From assembly GCA_900768535.1 (NCBI GenBank), contig CAAGDE010000082.1, forward strand, positions 1 to 32,825: a stretch of 32,825 bases of DNA, given 5' to 3'. Each line of letters starts with the position of its first letter. Within the stretch, counting starts at the first letter, position 1. This stretch comes from Clostridia bacterium. GTDB lineage: Bacteria; Bacillota; Clostridia; Oscillospirales; CAG-272. Positions 14,154 through 22,291 of this stretch are shown one piece after another. The notes under the pieces are model-generated. The model saw only the letters and a program-made list of their open reading frames with translations. It searched no databases and was not told the origin of the DNA. The translations under genes were made by a program, and so were the position numbers.

Positions 14154-15713
14154 ATGAAAAGACTGATTTGTCTGCTTCTGCTGGCGGGAATGCTGGTCAG
14201 CATCCTGGTCGGCTGCGGCGGAAAGACCGAACCGCCCGCCAAAAGCGATGACAGCGCAACCGAAACGGAACCGATGACCGATACCCCGCCGGAACCGACC
14301 GAGCAAGAGCTGTACCACCCGAAAAAGGAGGACCTGGACGGCTATAACTTCCGGATGCTTCTGGACGCGGGGCTTGACAAGGACTGGTGCTTCACCTTCC
14401 GCGAGGATGAACTGAGACGGGACGAATTGGATGACGCTTTCTTTGCGCGAAACACCTATCTGGAGGATTACTATAACATTACCATCAGTGTTGCGGCTCT
14501 GCCGGGCAATGACCAATACCAGATGGCGCAGTATCTTACCACCATGTCAAACGGCGGAACGGACTTTACCGACACCATCCATGCCGTGGCGCAGCACATC
14601 ATGCCAAACGCCATTCCTGCGGGTTATGTGTTGGATCTGAATCAAAGCGGGATGGTCAACTTCGGCGCGTCCTATTGGGATCAGCGGATTCAGAAGGAGT
14701 ACGCCGTCAACGGCAAACTCTATACGTTGGAAGGGGATTACAACATTTACGATGAGCTTTGCACCTTCGCCGTGTTCTACAACAGCTATCTCTGGAATCT
14801 GTATGAGTATACCGACAAGTACGGCACGCTCTACGATCTGGTTTCAAACCACAAGTGGACACTGGATCTGATGCTCGAAATGATTAAGGATACCTCGCAG
14901 GACAACGACCATGACAATCAGCTCGGAACTGCCGACCGTTGGGGCATGATCTCCGAGGTTCCGATTCCGTATATTCTGTATCTCGGCTCTGGCGGAAGCA
15001 TTTTTTCGCACGGGGAGGACGGATCACTTTCGATTCTTTTCAGCGACTCTGCCAACTATCGCAAGGCTTACAACATCTTTGAGGATACCCTCAAGCGCGT
15101 TTCGATGAATGAGGAGGTTCTGCTCATCGACGCCCCCGTTTCGGTCGGCGGACTCGGAAAGCAGTTCGGCACGGCATTTGGGATGTGGATGAACGATCAG
15201 GCGCTCTTCTATACGCCAACCGTGCTGACCGTGACCTATCTTCAGGATATGAAGCACGAAATGGGGATTCTGCCGATCCCGCTTTATACCGACGATCAGG
15301 AATCCTACTATTCGTGGACTTCTGCGCAGTCGCATCTGCCGCTGATGGTTCCCAGAACCGCACTGAGCCATTTCGATACCACCATGAAGATTGCGGAGGC
15401 GCTCTGCTACTTCTCCAAGTACAGCGATAACGGGGCACCCACCGTTCTGGAGCAGGAATACGGTTGGTTTACCACGCGCAAGCTCTGCAAAAATGAAAAG
15501 GATCGATCGATTCTGGAGATGCTCTTCACGGAACGTACTTATGATCTGGACTTCGCAATGCAGATCAGCGGCATTTCCGCGAGCGTGACCTATGAATTTT
15601 CGTACAATCGCAAGGTGTCAGGGCTTTCGGGCACACTGGCTGCCCTGCGCGGAACTGCCGACGCAAAGCTGGCGAAATTCCTCAAGGACCTGAAGGAAAA
15701 CGCGGCAAACTGA
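14154..15713 (+). CDS. Solute-binding-like lipoprotein without permease
   Basis: A 519-residue lipoprotein with lipobox LVGC (Cys21) and an acidic linker. The body resembles an ABC-type extracellular solute-binding protein: an early FRMLL strand, RNTYLEDYYNITI, VNGKLYTLEGDYN and a KWTLDLMLEMIKD segment. YNSYLWN and GILPIPLY are also typical of the sugar-binding families. No permease or ATPase genes are nearby, so it either works with a distant transporter or only captures ligand at the surface. AAAGGAGAATCGCTT precedes ATG 14154, 20 bases after the previous stop. It closes surface operon 1. The protein at 29114 is its counterpart in operon 2. Confidence 0.8.
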   Translation: MKRLICLLLLAGMLVSILVGCGGKTEPPAKSDDSATETEPMTDTPPEPTEQELYHPKKEDLDGYNFRMLLDAGLDKDWCFTFREDELRRDELDDAFFARNTYLEDYYNITISVAALPGNDQYQMAQYLTTMSNGGTDFTDTIHAVAQHIMPNAIPAGYVLDLNQSGMVNFGASYWDQRIQKEYAVNGKLYTLEGDYNIYDELCTFAVFYNSYLWNLYEYTDKYGTLYDLVSNHKWTLDLMLEMIKDTSQDNDHDNQLGTADRWGMISEVPIPYILYLGSGGSIFSHGEDGSLSILFSDSANYRKAYNIFEDTLKRVSMNEEVLLIDAPVSVGGLGKQFGTAFGMWMNDQALFYTPTVLTVTYLQDMKHEMGILPIPLYTDDQESYYSWTSAQSHLPLMVPRTALSHFDTTMKIAEALCYFSKYSDNGAPTVLEQEYGWFTTRKLCKNEKDRSILEMLFTERTYDLDFAMQISGISASVTYEFSYNRKVSGLSGTLAALRGTADAKLAKFLKDLKENAAN

Positions 15714-15748
15714 CGAACCGTATATATAAACACATAAACAATAAAAGT

Positions 15749-15811
15749 GGACTGTAAAAAAGTCCCTGACAAAAAGCATCCGGGAGTGGAAAGGCTTTCG
15801 GATGCTTTTTT
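15749..15811 (+). terminator. Terminator of surface operon 1 (two hairpins)
   Basis: A small hairpin GGACT-GTAAAAA-AGTCC (15749-15765) precedes the main one: AAAAAGCATCCG (15771-15782) with CGGATGCTTTTT (15799-15810), a 12-bp stem, 16-base loop and T run. The A/T-rich flanks would let it work on both strands. Confidence 0.85.
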
Positions 15812-15836
15812 GGTATGACGGGCACATCAATGCTCT

Positions 15837-15887
15837 GTGGTGAAAGACCACTGGGGGGAGTTGCCGACCAACCCGAAAGCGACTCCC
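15837..15887. other. Two adjacent hairpins of unknown role
   Basis: GTGGT-GAAAG-ACCAC (15837-15851), then GGGAGTTGC (15856-15864) with GCGACTCCC (15879-15887), 9 pairs including one G-T. There is no T tract. The stretch 15812-15998 otherwise holds no gene I recognise. It could be a structured RNA or a dispersed extragenic repeat. Confidence 0.4.
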
Positions 15888-15998
15888 AAGGTATTTGCAA
15901 TCCCTCCGTTTTCATTTTCTTTCAGACACGAAAAACCATACGATCTCCCACGCCAACCGCTATTATCGATTGGTCACAGCAATCGCCTTTATCGGAAT

Positions 15999-16418
15999 TC
16001 ACACCGATGGCATCTCCGCCTGATCCGTCCAAAGCTCGCACTGGCTCATGACGGTTTCGATGGCGTCATCGTATTTTTCCGGCGGGTATTTGTATTTTTT
16101 CAGGAGCCGCTTGACCATCTTCCGCATTCCGGCGCGGGCGGTTTCTTTCTTCTGCCAGTCTATGGTGCGATTTCGGCGGAGCATATCGGTCAGCTCCCGC
16201 GTCAGAGCAATCAGCGTCTCGTTCTCGTAAAAATCCTTGATGTGTTCCGGTTTGGTCAACGCATTGTAAAAAGCCAGTTCCTCCTCTGACAAGCCGAGTT
16301 TCTCGCCCTCTTTGCGCAGGGTGTTAATTTCTTCCGCCGTTTTCAGGAGCTCTTTGATGACTTCCTCGTTGGTTATCAGCCCGTTATAATAGGTGTTCAT
16401 CAGCTGGGTGATCTTAAA
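15999..16418 (-). pseudogene. hsdR: C-terminal fragment of type I restriction subunit HsdR
   Basis: About 140 residues matching the C-terminal helical region of type I restriction R subunits: LGLSEEELAFYNALT, LIALTRELTDMLRRNRTIDW and QKKETARAGMRKMVKRLLKK followed by YPPE. The full protein is around 1000 residues, with nuclease and helicase domains missing here. Homology begins at Phe (16416-16418), immediately after the stop of the DUF4238-like fragment, so it is the product of a deletion or recombination. No hsdM or hsdS is present in the window. Confidence 0.85.
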
Positions 16419-16472
16419 CTATCCTAAAATAAGTCTTGGAACATAATGATTTGAAACATTGCCTTTTGACAT
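16419..16472 (-). pseudogene. N-terminal fragment of a DUF4238-like gene
   Basis: ATG 16472 has a good GGAAGGAGG upstream and opens MSKGNVSNHYVPRLILG before a stop. N(Q/S)H(Y/T)VPxxxL is the conserved opening of DUF4238 proteins, which are usually 250-350 residues. The frame ends at the junction with the hsdR remnant. It was probably the third gene of the recQ-dprA operon, 28 bases after dprA. Confidence 0.55.
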
Positions 16473-16500
16473 ATCACAGCCTCCTTCCATCCGAACAATA

Positions 16501-17454
16501 TCATTGATCAAACAATGACAATTGAGTCGGGACAGTTGCTTTATCGGGATATTCCGCTTTATCGACATCTCCATCCCAATTGCCATCAATAGGGATCGCA
16601 CCTCTTTCGATCAGCGCTTTATTTCCTTGATATGTCTTCTTGTTCCAACAAAATTCCTTGCACCACCGGTACTTCAGATTTTCAATTGCGCCTGCCCATG
16701 TTCCGCCTTTGTTATATTCGGATCTCACAACGACCGTACCTGAAGACTGCGCGTAAATATATCTGTTCCGCATCATGGCTATGCCCACATTGAATCCTGC
16801 GTCAGGCTTTACAACCGACAGCAAGAGCATCTTTTTATTTCCAATCGATCTTATGACAGAGCCTTTTCTTATTTTTTTTAACATAGAGTCCGAAAGGTAT
16901 TCAACGATAGGAATTCCGAGCTCAAGTGCTCTTTCTTCCGAAGCGGTATCAATTCCTTTTGCACCGCCCGACACAATGCCGAAGCCCAAGCCCGCTGTTT
17001 TAGAAACCGTCTCTTTGGCAAACGCAATGTCGTCTTCCGAAACCGTTCTGGAGCCGACATAGCCAACAAATTGATAATTCAGCAGCGACAGATCGCCGGC
17101 TACATAAAAAATCGGGGGACAATGATTACCAAGCACAGATTTCAATTTTGAAGGGTATTCTTTATCCGCTCTGGTTATTGCCGAAATGCCGATGGTTTCA
17201 AGCTGACTCATCTCAAAGATAAGACTGGCATTTCTGTTAATTAGTCTGAGTATTCTTTCCGTGTAGTCATCTGAAAGCAATAGCCTTTCTTTTAAATCAA
17301 TTCCGGAAAGTTGAAATATGTCTTCCGGTTGAAGGCCCGCATTCACAAGTTTTTTTGCAAGCTCGCCCCATTCGCTGGGCTCGAGCGGCACAACATGATC
17401 CCCGACACACAAATGGCTGCACAACGTAAAGATTGCATTTGCGTTTGAATTCAT
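16501..17454 (-). CDS. DprA/Smf-like protein of a defence-type module
   Basis: A 317-residue protein of the DprA/Smf (SLOG, Rossmann-like) family. YPSKLKSVLGNHCPPIFYVAGD is the classic entry to the fold, followed by YVGSR and IVSGGAKGID, the nucleotide-binding signature, and later YNKGGTWAGAIE. The N-terminal ~90 residues are helical. Unlike competence DprA it sits directly behind a helicase gene (2-nt gap) with its ribosome site, GGAAGGAGG, inside that gene, so translation is coupled. In ShosTA-type modules a DprA-like protein is the partner or antidote of a phosphoribosyltransferase protein; a similar role is inferred here. Confidence 0.8.
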   Translation of the reverse strand: MNSNANAIFTLCSHLCVGDHVVPLEPSEWGELAKKLVNAGLQPEDIFQLSGIDLKERLLLSDDYTERILRLINRNASLIFEMSQLETIGISAITRADKEYPSKLKSVLGNHCPPIFYVAGDLSLLNYQFVGYVGSRTVSEDDIAFAKETVSKTAGLGFGIVSGGAKGIDTASEERALELGIPIVEYLSDSMLKKIRKGSVIRSIGNKKMLLLSVVKPDAGFNVGIAMMRNRYIYAQSSGTVVVRSEYNKGGTWAGAIENLKYRWCKEFCWNKKTYQGNKALIERGAIPIDGNWDGDVDKAEYPDKATVPTQLSLFDQ

Positions 17455-17456
17455 TT

Positions 17457-19535
17457 TTATTCCTCCTTCCGGCTGCTGTCAGCCAAGGCAAACGGATATA
17501 CCTCGCTGCACCCGCCTATGCTTAAACAATTTCCGCAAGCTGTCAGTGTCCATCTGGAATCAACGATATCGTCCACAAGCAGTATTTTGGGGGGGACAGA
17601 AACACCTTCAATCAAGCTATAAGATTTTACAGCATTCCCACATTGATGTGCACTGTTTTGCATTTCTTTTTGTTGCCTTGCATCGCTTTTTTTCAATAGT
17701 GCCACAAAGGAAATGCCGAGCGAGTCAGCAAGCCTTTTTGAGAAATCAATTACAATTTTACTGCGAAGGGAGGGAACACAGGTTATAAAGGCAATCCCGT
17801 GTTCTTTTATAAACGGGCGCAATACCTGCACGCTCTTTCCAACAAGCTCATCGCAAAAACGATTTTGATCACTGTATTTGTCCCTCTTTACGAGCGCTCC
17901 ATATCCCGGATCGCCGTATTTTGCCAAGCATAAGCCGACCTTGTTGGGTGAAGAAATCTTTTGACTGTTCGTATAATCCGATAAAACCCACATTTTTCTC
18001 GGCTCAATATTCAGCAGCAGACCATTTACATACTCTTCAGCCGTATGTATTGCAGTTTCAGAAGGCTTTGAAGGCAGTATTTCTTTTCCGAGACAGTTTG
18101 CGCAATGACCACAGTCGGAAGCCGTATGGTCATCGAGGCATTCAACAACAAATCTGCTCAGACACCCTGTTGTATTCGCCAGTTCTTTCATTTGCTCCGT
18201 TTCCCGGATTCTTGTGGCGGTAACTGCATCGTAATGTTCACGATCATAAACGAACTGCTTTGGTGTAGCGTAATATACCGATTTCTCTTTTCTCACAAAG
18301 CCATCATGCATCAAAAAGGACAGCGCCTTGTCAATCCGTGCTTTTTTGATATTCAGAGACGAATCAATCTGGCTGAGCTTCACACCATCATTGTTTGAGA
18401 TATATTCAACAATTTCAGTTGCCTCTGTTTCACTCGGAAAAGCAGTTCGGATGAAATAGTTCAATATATCCTCGTCCTCTTTGCCGAACATCAAAAAAGT
18501 ATATGCTTTATCAATATTTCTGCCGGCACGACCGATCTGCTGATAGTACGAAACAATATTTGAGGGCATCTGATAATGGATGACGAAAGCAATATCACCT
18601 TTATCATATCCCATTCCGAGTTTAATTGTGGCAACAATTGCTTTTATTTCGTTATGCTTGAATTTTTCTTCTGTCTCCCGATTCAGCCGTTCTCCTTCTT
18701 CGGTACCTCTCGAATAATAGGCTTCCGCCTGAACTCCGTTTCTTTTCAGAAAATCGCTTAAATAATCACAGTCCCTCTGCGTCAGACAGTAGATGATACC
18801 GCTTCCCGGAAGCCTGTTGATGTTTTCCAATATCCACGCGTATCTCGTGATTCTGTCAGGCATTTTCAAAACCTGTATAGCAAGAGATTCTCTTGTCAGA
18901 GGGCCTCTCGAAACATAAACATCATTTCCGAGCTGGATTTTGAGATCGTCCACGACTCTGTCATTGGCGGTGGCTGTTGTCGCTAAGACCGGCACCGTTA
19001 ATGGCAACGATGAAACAACTGTTTTCAAATTGCTGTATTCCAGTCTGAAATCGTGCCCCCAATCCGATATACAGTGCGCTTCATCAACGACAAACAGACC
19101 GATTTTTATATTTTTCAATCTCGTCTGAACATCATTGCTGAACAGTGTTTCCGGCGTAATCAATATCAGATCCAGTTTGTCTCTTTCGAGAGCATCAATG
19201 ATCTCTTGCTTTCGTTCCTTTACACTGCTGTTCAAAACATCGCAATGTAAGCCCATTCGTTTTGCGGCTTCAATTTGGTTTTCCATGAGAACGAGCAGAG
19301 GACTTACAACCATTGTAACGCCCTTATTTTCCTTGCGCAGCAATTTCGTGCAGACAAAATAAACAAGGCTTTTTCCCCAGCCCGTTTTTTGAACTACAAG
19401 AACTCTCTTGTGCGTCATAGTCGATTCAATGGCTTCGTATTGACCGTCTCGGAATTTTGCATGGGGTCCATACAGCTGTCTGATTATTTCGTTGGCTGCT
19501 TTGTAAATTGAAGGGTCTGCAACTGCAATGCTCAT
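17457..19535 (-). CDS. RecQ-like helicase fused to a phosphoribosyltransferase domain
   Basis: The protein has 692 residues. It is a superfamily 2 RecQ helicase: Walker A QKTGWGKS (49-56), DEAH (151-154) followed by CISDWGHDFR, TTATAND (motif III) and YYQQIGRAGR (motif VI). A cysteine cluster follows (VECLDD...CGHCANC) for zinc. The final ~130 residues are a type I phosphoribosyltransferase domain with ILLVDDIVDSRWTLT (651-665) as the PRPP motif, in which the usual T-G is S-R. There is no HRDC domain. The start at 19535 was chosen because the promoter lies at 19630-19658 and GAGGTAAAG precedes it. It is AT-rich relative to the flanking operons, suggesting transfer. It is probably the effector of a defence or toxin-antitoxin module with DprA. 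Confidence 0.85.
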   Translation of the reverse strand: MSIAVADPSIYKAANEIIRQLYGPHAKFRDGQYEAIESTMTHKRVLVVQKTGWGKSLVYFVCTKLLRKENKGVTMVVSPLLVLMENQIEAAKRMGLHCDVLNSSVKERKQEIIDALERDKLDLILITPETLFSNDVQTRLKNIKIGLFVVDEAHCISDWGHDFRLEYSNLKTVVSSLPLTVPVLATTATANDRVVDDLKIQLGNDVYVSRGPLTRESLAIQVLKMPDRITRYAWILENINRLPGSGIIYCLTQRDCDYLSDFLKRNGVQAEAYYSRGTEEGERLNRETEEKFKHNEIKAIVATIKLGMGYDKGDIAFVIHYQMPSNIVSYYQQIGRAGRNIDKAYTFLMFGKEDEDILNYFIRTAFPSETEATEIVEYISNNDGVKLSQIDSSLNIKKARIDKALSFLMHDGFVRKEKSVYYATPKQFVYDREHYDAVTATRIRETEQMKELANTTGCLSRFVVECLDDHTASDCGHCANCLGKEILPSKPSETAIHTAEEYVNGLLLNIEPRKMWVLSDYTNSQKISSPNKVGLCLAKYGDPGYGALVKRDKYSDQNRFCDELVGKSVQVLRPFIKEHGIAFITCVPSLRSKIVIDFSKRLADSLGISFVALLKKSDARQQKEMQNSAHQCGNAVKSYSLIEGVSVPPKILLVDDIVDSRWTLTACGNCLSIGGCSEVYPFALADSSRKEE

Positions 19536-19629
19536 TGGCTTTACCTCGCTTTCGTGATTTTCAGACGAGTGAACTGTCCGGAAACAAAGTCGGTTCCGAG
19601 CCGGAGTTTTTTCGAACTGCTTATACATA

Positions 19630-19658
19630 ATTATACTCTTTTTTGCACGAAATGTCAA
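19630..19658 (-). promoter_or_regulatory. Consensus promoter of the recQ-dprA operon
   Basis: TTGACA (19653-19658), 17-bp spacer, TATAAT (19630-19635) on the minus strand, a full consensus. The leader to the start at 19535 is about 90 bases. Confidence 0.85.
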
Positions 19659-19707
19659 TAGAGTGAAGGATATTTCCGTTGCCATTGCAGACATAAGCAA
19701 AGAAAAG

Positions 19708-19731
19708 CTCCGCACCATGGGGGGTGCGGAG
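19708..19731 (-). terminator. Terminator of the small membrane protein gene
   Basis: CTCCGCACC (19708-19716) pairs with GGTGCGGAG (19723-19731). On the minus strand the stem is followed by CTTTTCTTT. It insulates the recQ promoter from upstream transcription. A second small repeat TCACAAT/ATTGTGA (19754-19770) follows the stop codon. Confidence 0.75.
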
Positions 19732-19770
19732 AACAATTATATTTTTGTTGCTTTCACAATAAAATTGTGA

Positions 19771-19956
19771 CTACATACGTTTTTTTTGTAAAATAAGCGT
19801 GATTAAAGATACACATGAAGCAATAAAAAGAGAACCATACCCAATTAAGGATATAATCACGCCAGAGGTTGTGGCTTTATCTGCGAATATACTCATTCCT
19901 ATAAAAAACACCGAAACTGCATATAGAGTCATTCTTATAAAATATAGTATTTTCAT
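19771..19956 (-). CDS. Small membrane protein (61 aa)
   Basis: Two hydrophobic segments (about 5-25 and 30-55) separated by a short hydrophilic turn around DKATTSG, ending in a basic LQKKRM. AAGGAGTAGGTTT precedes the start. A hairpin lies directly after the stop and a terminator further on, so this is probably a real single-gene transcript. I do not recognise it. It lies beside the recQ-dprA operon on the same strand but is separated from it by the terminator; a membrane effector or an unrelated protein are both possible. Confidence 0.55.
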   Translation of the reverse strand: MKILYFIRMTLYAVSVFFIGMSIFADKATTSGVIISLIGYGSLFIASCVSLITLILQKKRM

Positions 19957-19970
19957 AAACCTACTCCTTA

Positions 19971-20231
19971 TTAAAATCCAAGTAATCTATAGCAAGTCTC
20001 AAATTTACAGGCAATCCCATCCGCGGCAAAGGTATTCCCAAAAGCGTTGCCCCGTCGCGACGTGCGAAGCGCCACACTTCCGACCTTCCGCCTGCGCTCT
20101 GTCATGTGGCAGACGGTATACTTGTTCACGCCAAATATCTTAGCGAACTCCTCGGTGGTATGCGCTTTTTCGTAGCTCTCAACCAGCAACTCCCTTGCTT
20201 CATCGTGCAGTATTTTGCCCGTTTTTCTTAT
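19971..20231 (-). pseudogene. IS630-family transposase with internal deletion
   Basis: The frame reads KTGKILHDEARELLVESYEK, then TTEEFAKIFGVNKYTVCHMT and GSVALRTSRRG, the helix-turn-helix N-terminus of IS630-family transposases. It then jumps straight to FAADGIACKF, which resembles the extreme C-terminus (compare GWFKADG at the window start). The whole DDE catalytic core is gone. The frame starts at an ATA where an ATG would be expected, so translation would need the later ATG at 20187-20189. Confidence 0.7.
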
Positions 20232-20301
20232 CTCCCTGCTCTATATTGTACCACTTTTTGCTGCAATTGTCAAGAGTGACTTTTATTTTGAAACTTACTA
20301 T
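19989..20301 (-). mobile_element. Non-autonomous, internally deleted IS630 element
   Basis: The ends are inverted repeats: ATAGCAAGTCTCAAA (19989-20003) and TTTGAAACTTACTAT (20287-20301), 13 of 15 matching, with a TA at each border. Internal sequence is the truncated transposase. The left end also matches the IS630 end at 211-229. About 313 bp long, it could still be moved by a full-length relative. Confidence 0.75.
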
Positions 20302-20371
20302 GGTATGCCATAAAAATTTGTTCCGTCAAAAGAAATATAACGATATTCCATAAAAAAACGGATAATTTCCA

Positions 20372-20400
20372 TTGCATCTGCGTGGGAACCATGGTATAAT
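20372..20400 (+). promoter_or_regulatory. Promoter of the Gfo/Idh/MocA gene
   Basis: TTGCAT (20372-20377), 17-bp spacer ending CATGG, TATAAT (20395-20400). An imperfect repeat TATGG-TATG-CCATA (20299-20312) lies upstream. Confidence 0.75.
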
Positions 20401-20433
20401 GGAGGCAACGAACGCTTGAAAAGGAGAATTGCT

Positions 20434-21690
20434 ATGCGCAAAAGGGTGAGAGTTGGAATATTGGGCGGATACCATCGCGGGAACAGTATGCTCCGCTATT
20501 GCAGCTGTGCCGACAATGCGGAGGTGGTTGCAATCTGCGACCGGAACCCGGACGTTTTGCGGGAACAGCGGGAGAAGCTGCAGGATGGGAGCATCTCCTT
20601 CTACGACAGCTTCGATGCCTTCATCGGGCATGACATGGACGCGGTGATTCTGGCAAATTACGCAACCGAGCACGCGCCGTTCGCCATCCGTGCGTTGGAA
20701 CGGGGACTGCACGTCTTTTCGGAGGTGCTGCCCTGCCAGACCATGAAGGAGGCAGTGGAGCTGGTGGAAGCGGTGGAGTCGTCGGGACGGGTATATGCCT
20801 ACGGCGAGAATTACTGCTATATGCAGGCGCCTATGGAGATGAAGCGGCTTTATCGGGAAGGGAAAATCGGCGATTTTGAATACGGTGAGTGCGAATATAT
20901 CCACAACGGGGAGCCGATTTGGGCAAGCATTACCTGCGGCGATCGCAACCACTGGCGCAACCGGATGTATTCCACCTTTTACTGCACGCATTCGCTGGGA
21001 CCGATTCTGCACATCACCGGTCTGCGTCCGGTCAGCGTTACCGGCTTTGAAGGAACGAAGACGGAGCGGAACCTGCGCACCGGAAAGCGCAGCGGGCAGT
21101 TTGGCATGGAGCTGGTGACGCTGGAGAACGGCGGGCTGGTCAAGAGCATTCACGGCGGACTTTACCGGAATTCGGTGTGGTATTCGCTCTACGGCGGAAA
21201 AGGCAGGATGGAGAGCAGTCGCGAATCAGCCAGGAACGGCGGAACGAAGCGGATTTATGTGGAGTCGGATTCGTATTCCGGCGGCTACGACACGGGCAGC
21301 TATGAGGACTATGAGCCGAAGTACGGGATGGCGGAACAGCTCAAATCCTATGGACACGGCGGCTCGGATTTCTATTCGCTGTATTTCTTTTTTGAAAAGG
21401 TTCTGGGCGACCGGAATGCCGATACCATCGATGTTTATGAGGCACTGGATATGTTCCTGCCGGGGATGTTTGCCTACCGCTCGATTCTTGCAGGCGGGAT
21501 TCCGATGGAGATACCGAACCTGCGGAACAAGGCGGAGCGGGAGAAATGGAGGAACGACACCGCCTGCACCGATCCTGCCGTTGCGGGAGAAATGCTCCTG
21601 CCCACCTTTTCGCGCGGGACGCCGGAAATTGATGACGGAGTTTACGCGCATATGAAGGCGCTTTATGAGGAGGAGCGGAAGAAAAAATAA
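20434..21690 (+). CDS. Gfo/Idh/MocA-family oxidoreductase
   Basis: The protein has 418 residues. The N-terminal Rossmann fold opens VRVGILGGYHRGNSML (GxxGxxxG-like), then VVAICDRNPDVL and DAVILANYATEHAPFAIRALE, followed by GLHVFSEVLPCQTMKEAVELV, where Glu-Val-Leu-Pro replaces the usual EKP. The larger C-terminal domain has ENYCYM and CTHSLGPILHITG. The family oxidises or epimerises sugars and sugar acids with a tightly held NAD(P). AAAAGGAGAATTGCT precedes ATG 20434. It is a single-gene transcript between a promoter and a strong terminator. The substrate is unknown. Confidence 0.85.
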   Translation: MRKRVRVGILGGYHRGNSMLRYCSCADNAEVVAICDRNPDVLREQREKLQDGSISFYDSFDAFIGHDMDAVILANYATEHAPFAIRALERGLHVFSEVLPCQTMKEAVELVEAVESSGRVYAYGENYCYMQAPMEMKRLYREGKIGDFEYGECEYIHNGEPIWASITCGDRNHWRNRMYSTFYCTHSLGPILHITGLRPVSVTGFEGTKTERNLRTGKRSGQFGMELVTLENGGLVKSIHGGLYRNSVWYSLYGGKGRMESSRESARNGGTKRIYVESDSYSGGYDTGSYEDYEPKYGMAEQLKSYGHGGSDFYSLYFFFEKVLGDRNADTIDVYEALDMFLPGMFAYRSILAGGIPMEIPNLRNKAEREKWRNDTACTDPAVAGEMLLPTFSRGTPEIDDGVYAHMKALYEEERKKK

Positions 21691-21736
21691 GGGAGAAATG
21701 GACGGGACAGCTCCTGCCGTTGAGGCGGCACACGGA

Positions 21737-21781
21737 AGCGGCTTTGAAAATCCGGAAAGGATTTTCAAAGCCGCTGTTTTT
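21737..21781 (+). terminator. Strong intrinsic terminator
   Basis: AGCGGCTTTGAAAATCC (21737-21753) pairs perfectly with its complement at 21759-21775 (17 bp, loop GGAAA), followed by GTTTTTAT. Confidence 0.9.
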
Positions 21782-22065
21782 ATGTCAATTCCGCGCCGTT
21801 CCAATGATGCAGACGTGCTGTCGGAAGGGCGCGGTGCCGTTTTGTCGCTTGACACGTTGCACCTCCTTTTTCTGGAAGTAGGGCTGTGCTGACGGGAAAA
21901 TATGCAAATTCCATCCCGTTGTGACCCATAATCCTGTCTATTTTCACGCATTTTTTGCTGTCGATGCTGGCAAATCGGCGATTTTGAGCGGCTGTTTGAC
22001 GGTCTGACGGCGTCCGAAAAGGCAGGAGATGTAAAAAAAGGAGCCAATAAAGTAAATTTAGCGGA
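21782..22065. other. Intergenic stretch without a recognisable gene
   Basis: No frame here has both a ribosome site and recognisable protein sequence. It separates the oxidoreductase terminator from the promoter of surface operon 2. Confidence 0.5.
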
Positions 22066-22094
22066 TTGTCATGGACGGAAATCCGTGGTACAAT
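22066..22094 (+). promoter_or_regulatory. Promoter of surface operon 2
   Basis: TTGTCA (22066-22071), 17-bp spacer, TACAAT (22089-22094). Inside the spacer is the inverted repeat ACGGA-AA-TCCGT (22075-22086), placed to act as an operator. The weak boxes suggest activation. Confidence 0.7.
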
Positions 22095-22100
22095 GGTCTT

Positions 22101-22291
22101 ACCGGAAGGCAATATCCTGCAATCTGCGATTGGTACATTCGCCTGCAGCTTTCCCGTCTGACCCTACAGGAATCCCTGCCCGCCTCCCCGGCTTCCGCCT
22201 GCGGCTTTCTGTATCGTCAGACGAAAATCTGACTGCGCAATTGCACCCGTCGATTTGCAGGTATCGCCTGAAAAAGAAAGGGGAATCAATT
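22101..22291 (+). promoter_or_regulatory. Long leader of surface operon 2
   Basis: About 190 bases between the likely transcription start and ATG 22292. It contains the inverted repeat CGTCTGAC (22155-22162) and GTCAGACG (22216-22223). No riboswitch class is recognised; a role in control is inferred. Confidence 0.4.

Noticed and set aside
19536..19736. Upstream starts for the RecQ fusion at 19736 and 19628
   Set aside because: Both precede or coincide with the -10 box at 19630-19635; ATG 19535 has a ribosome site.
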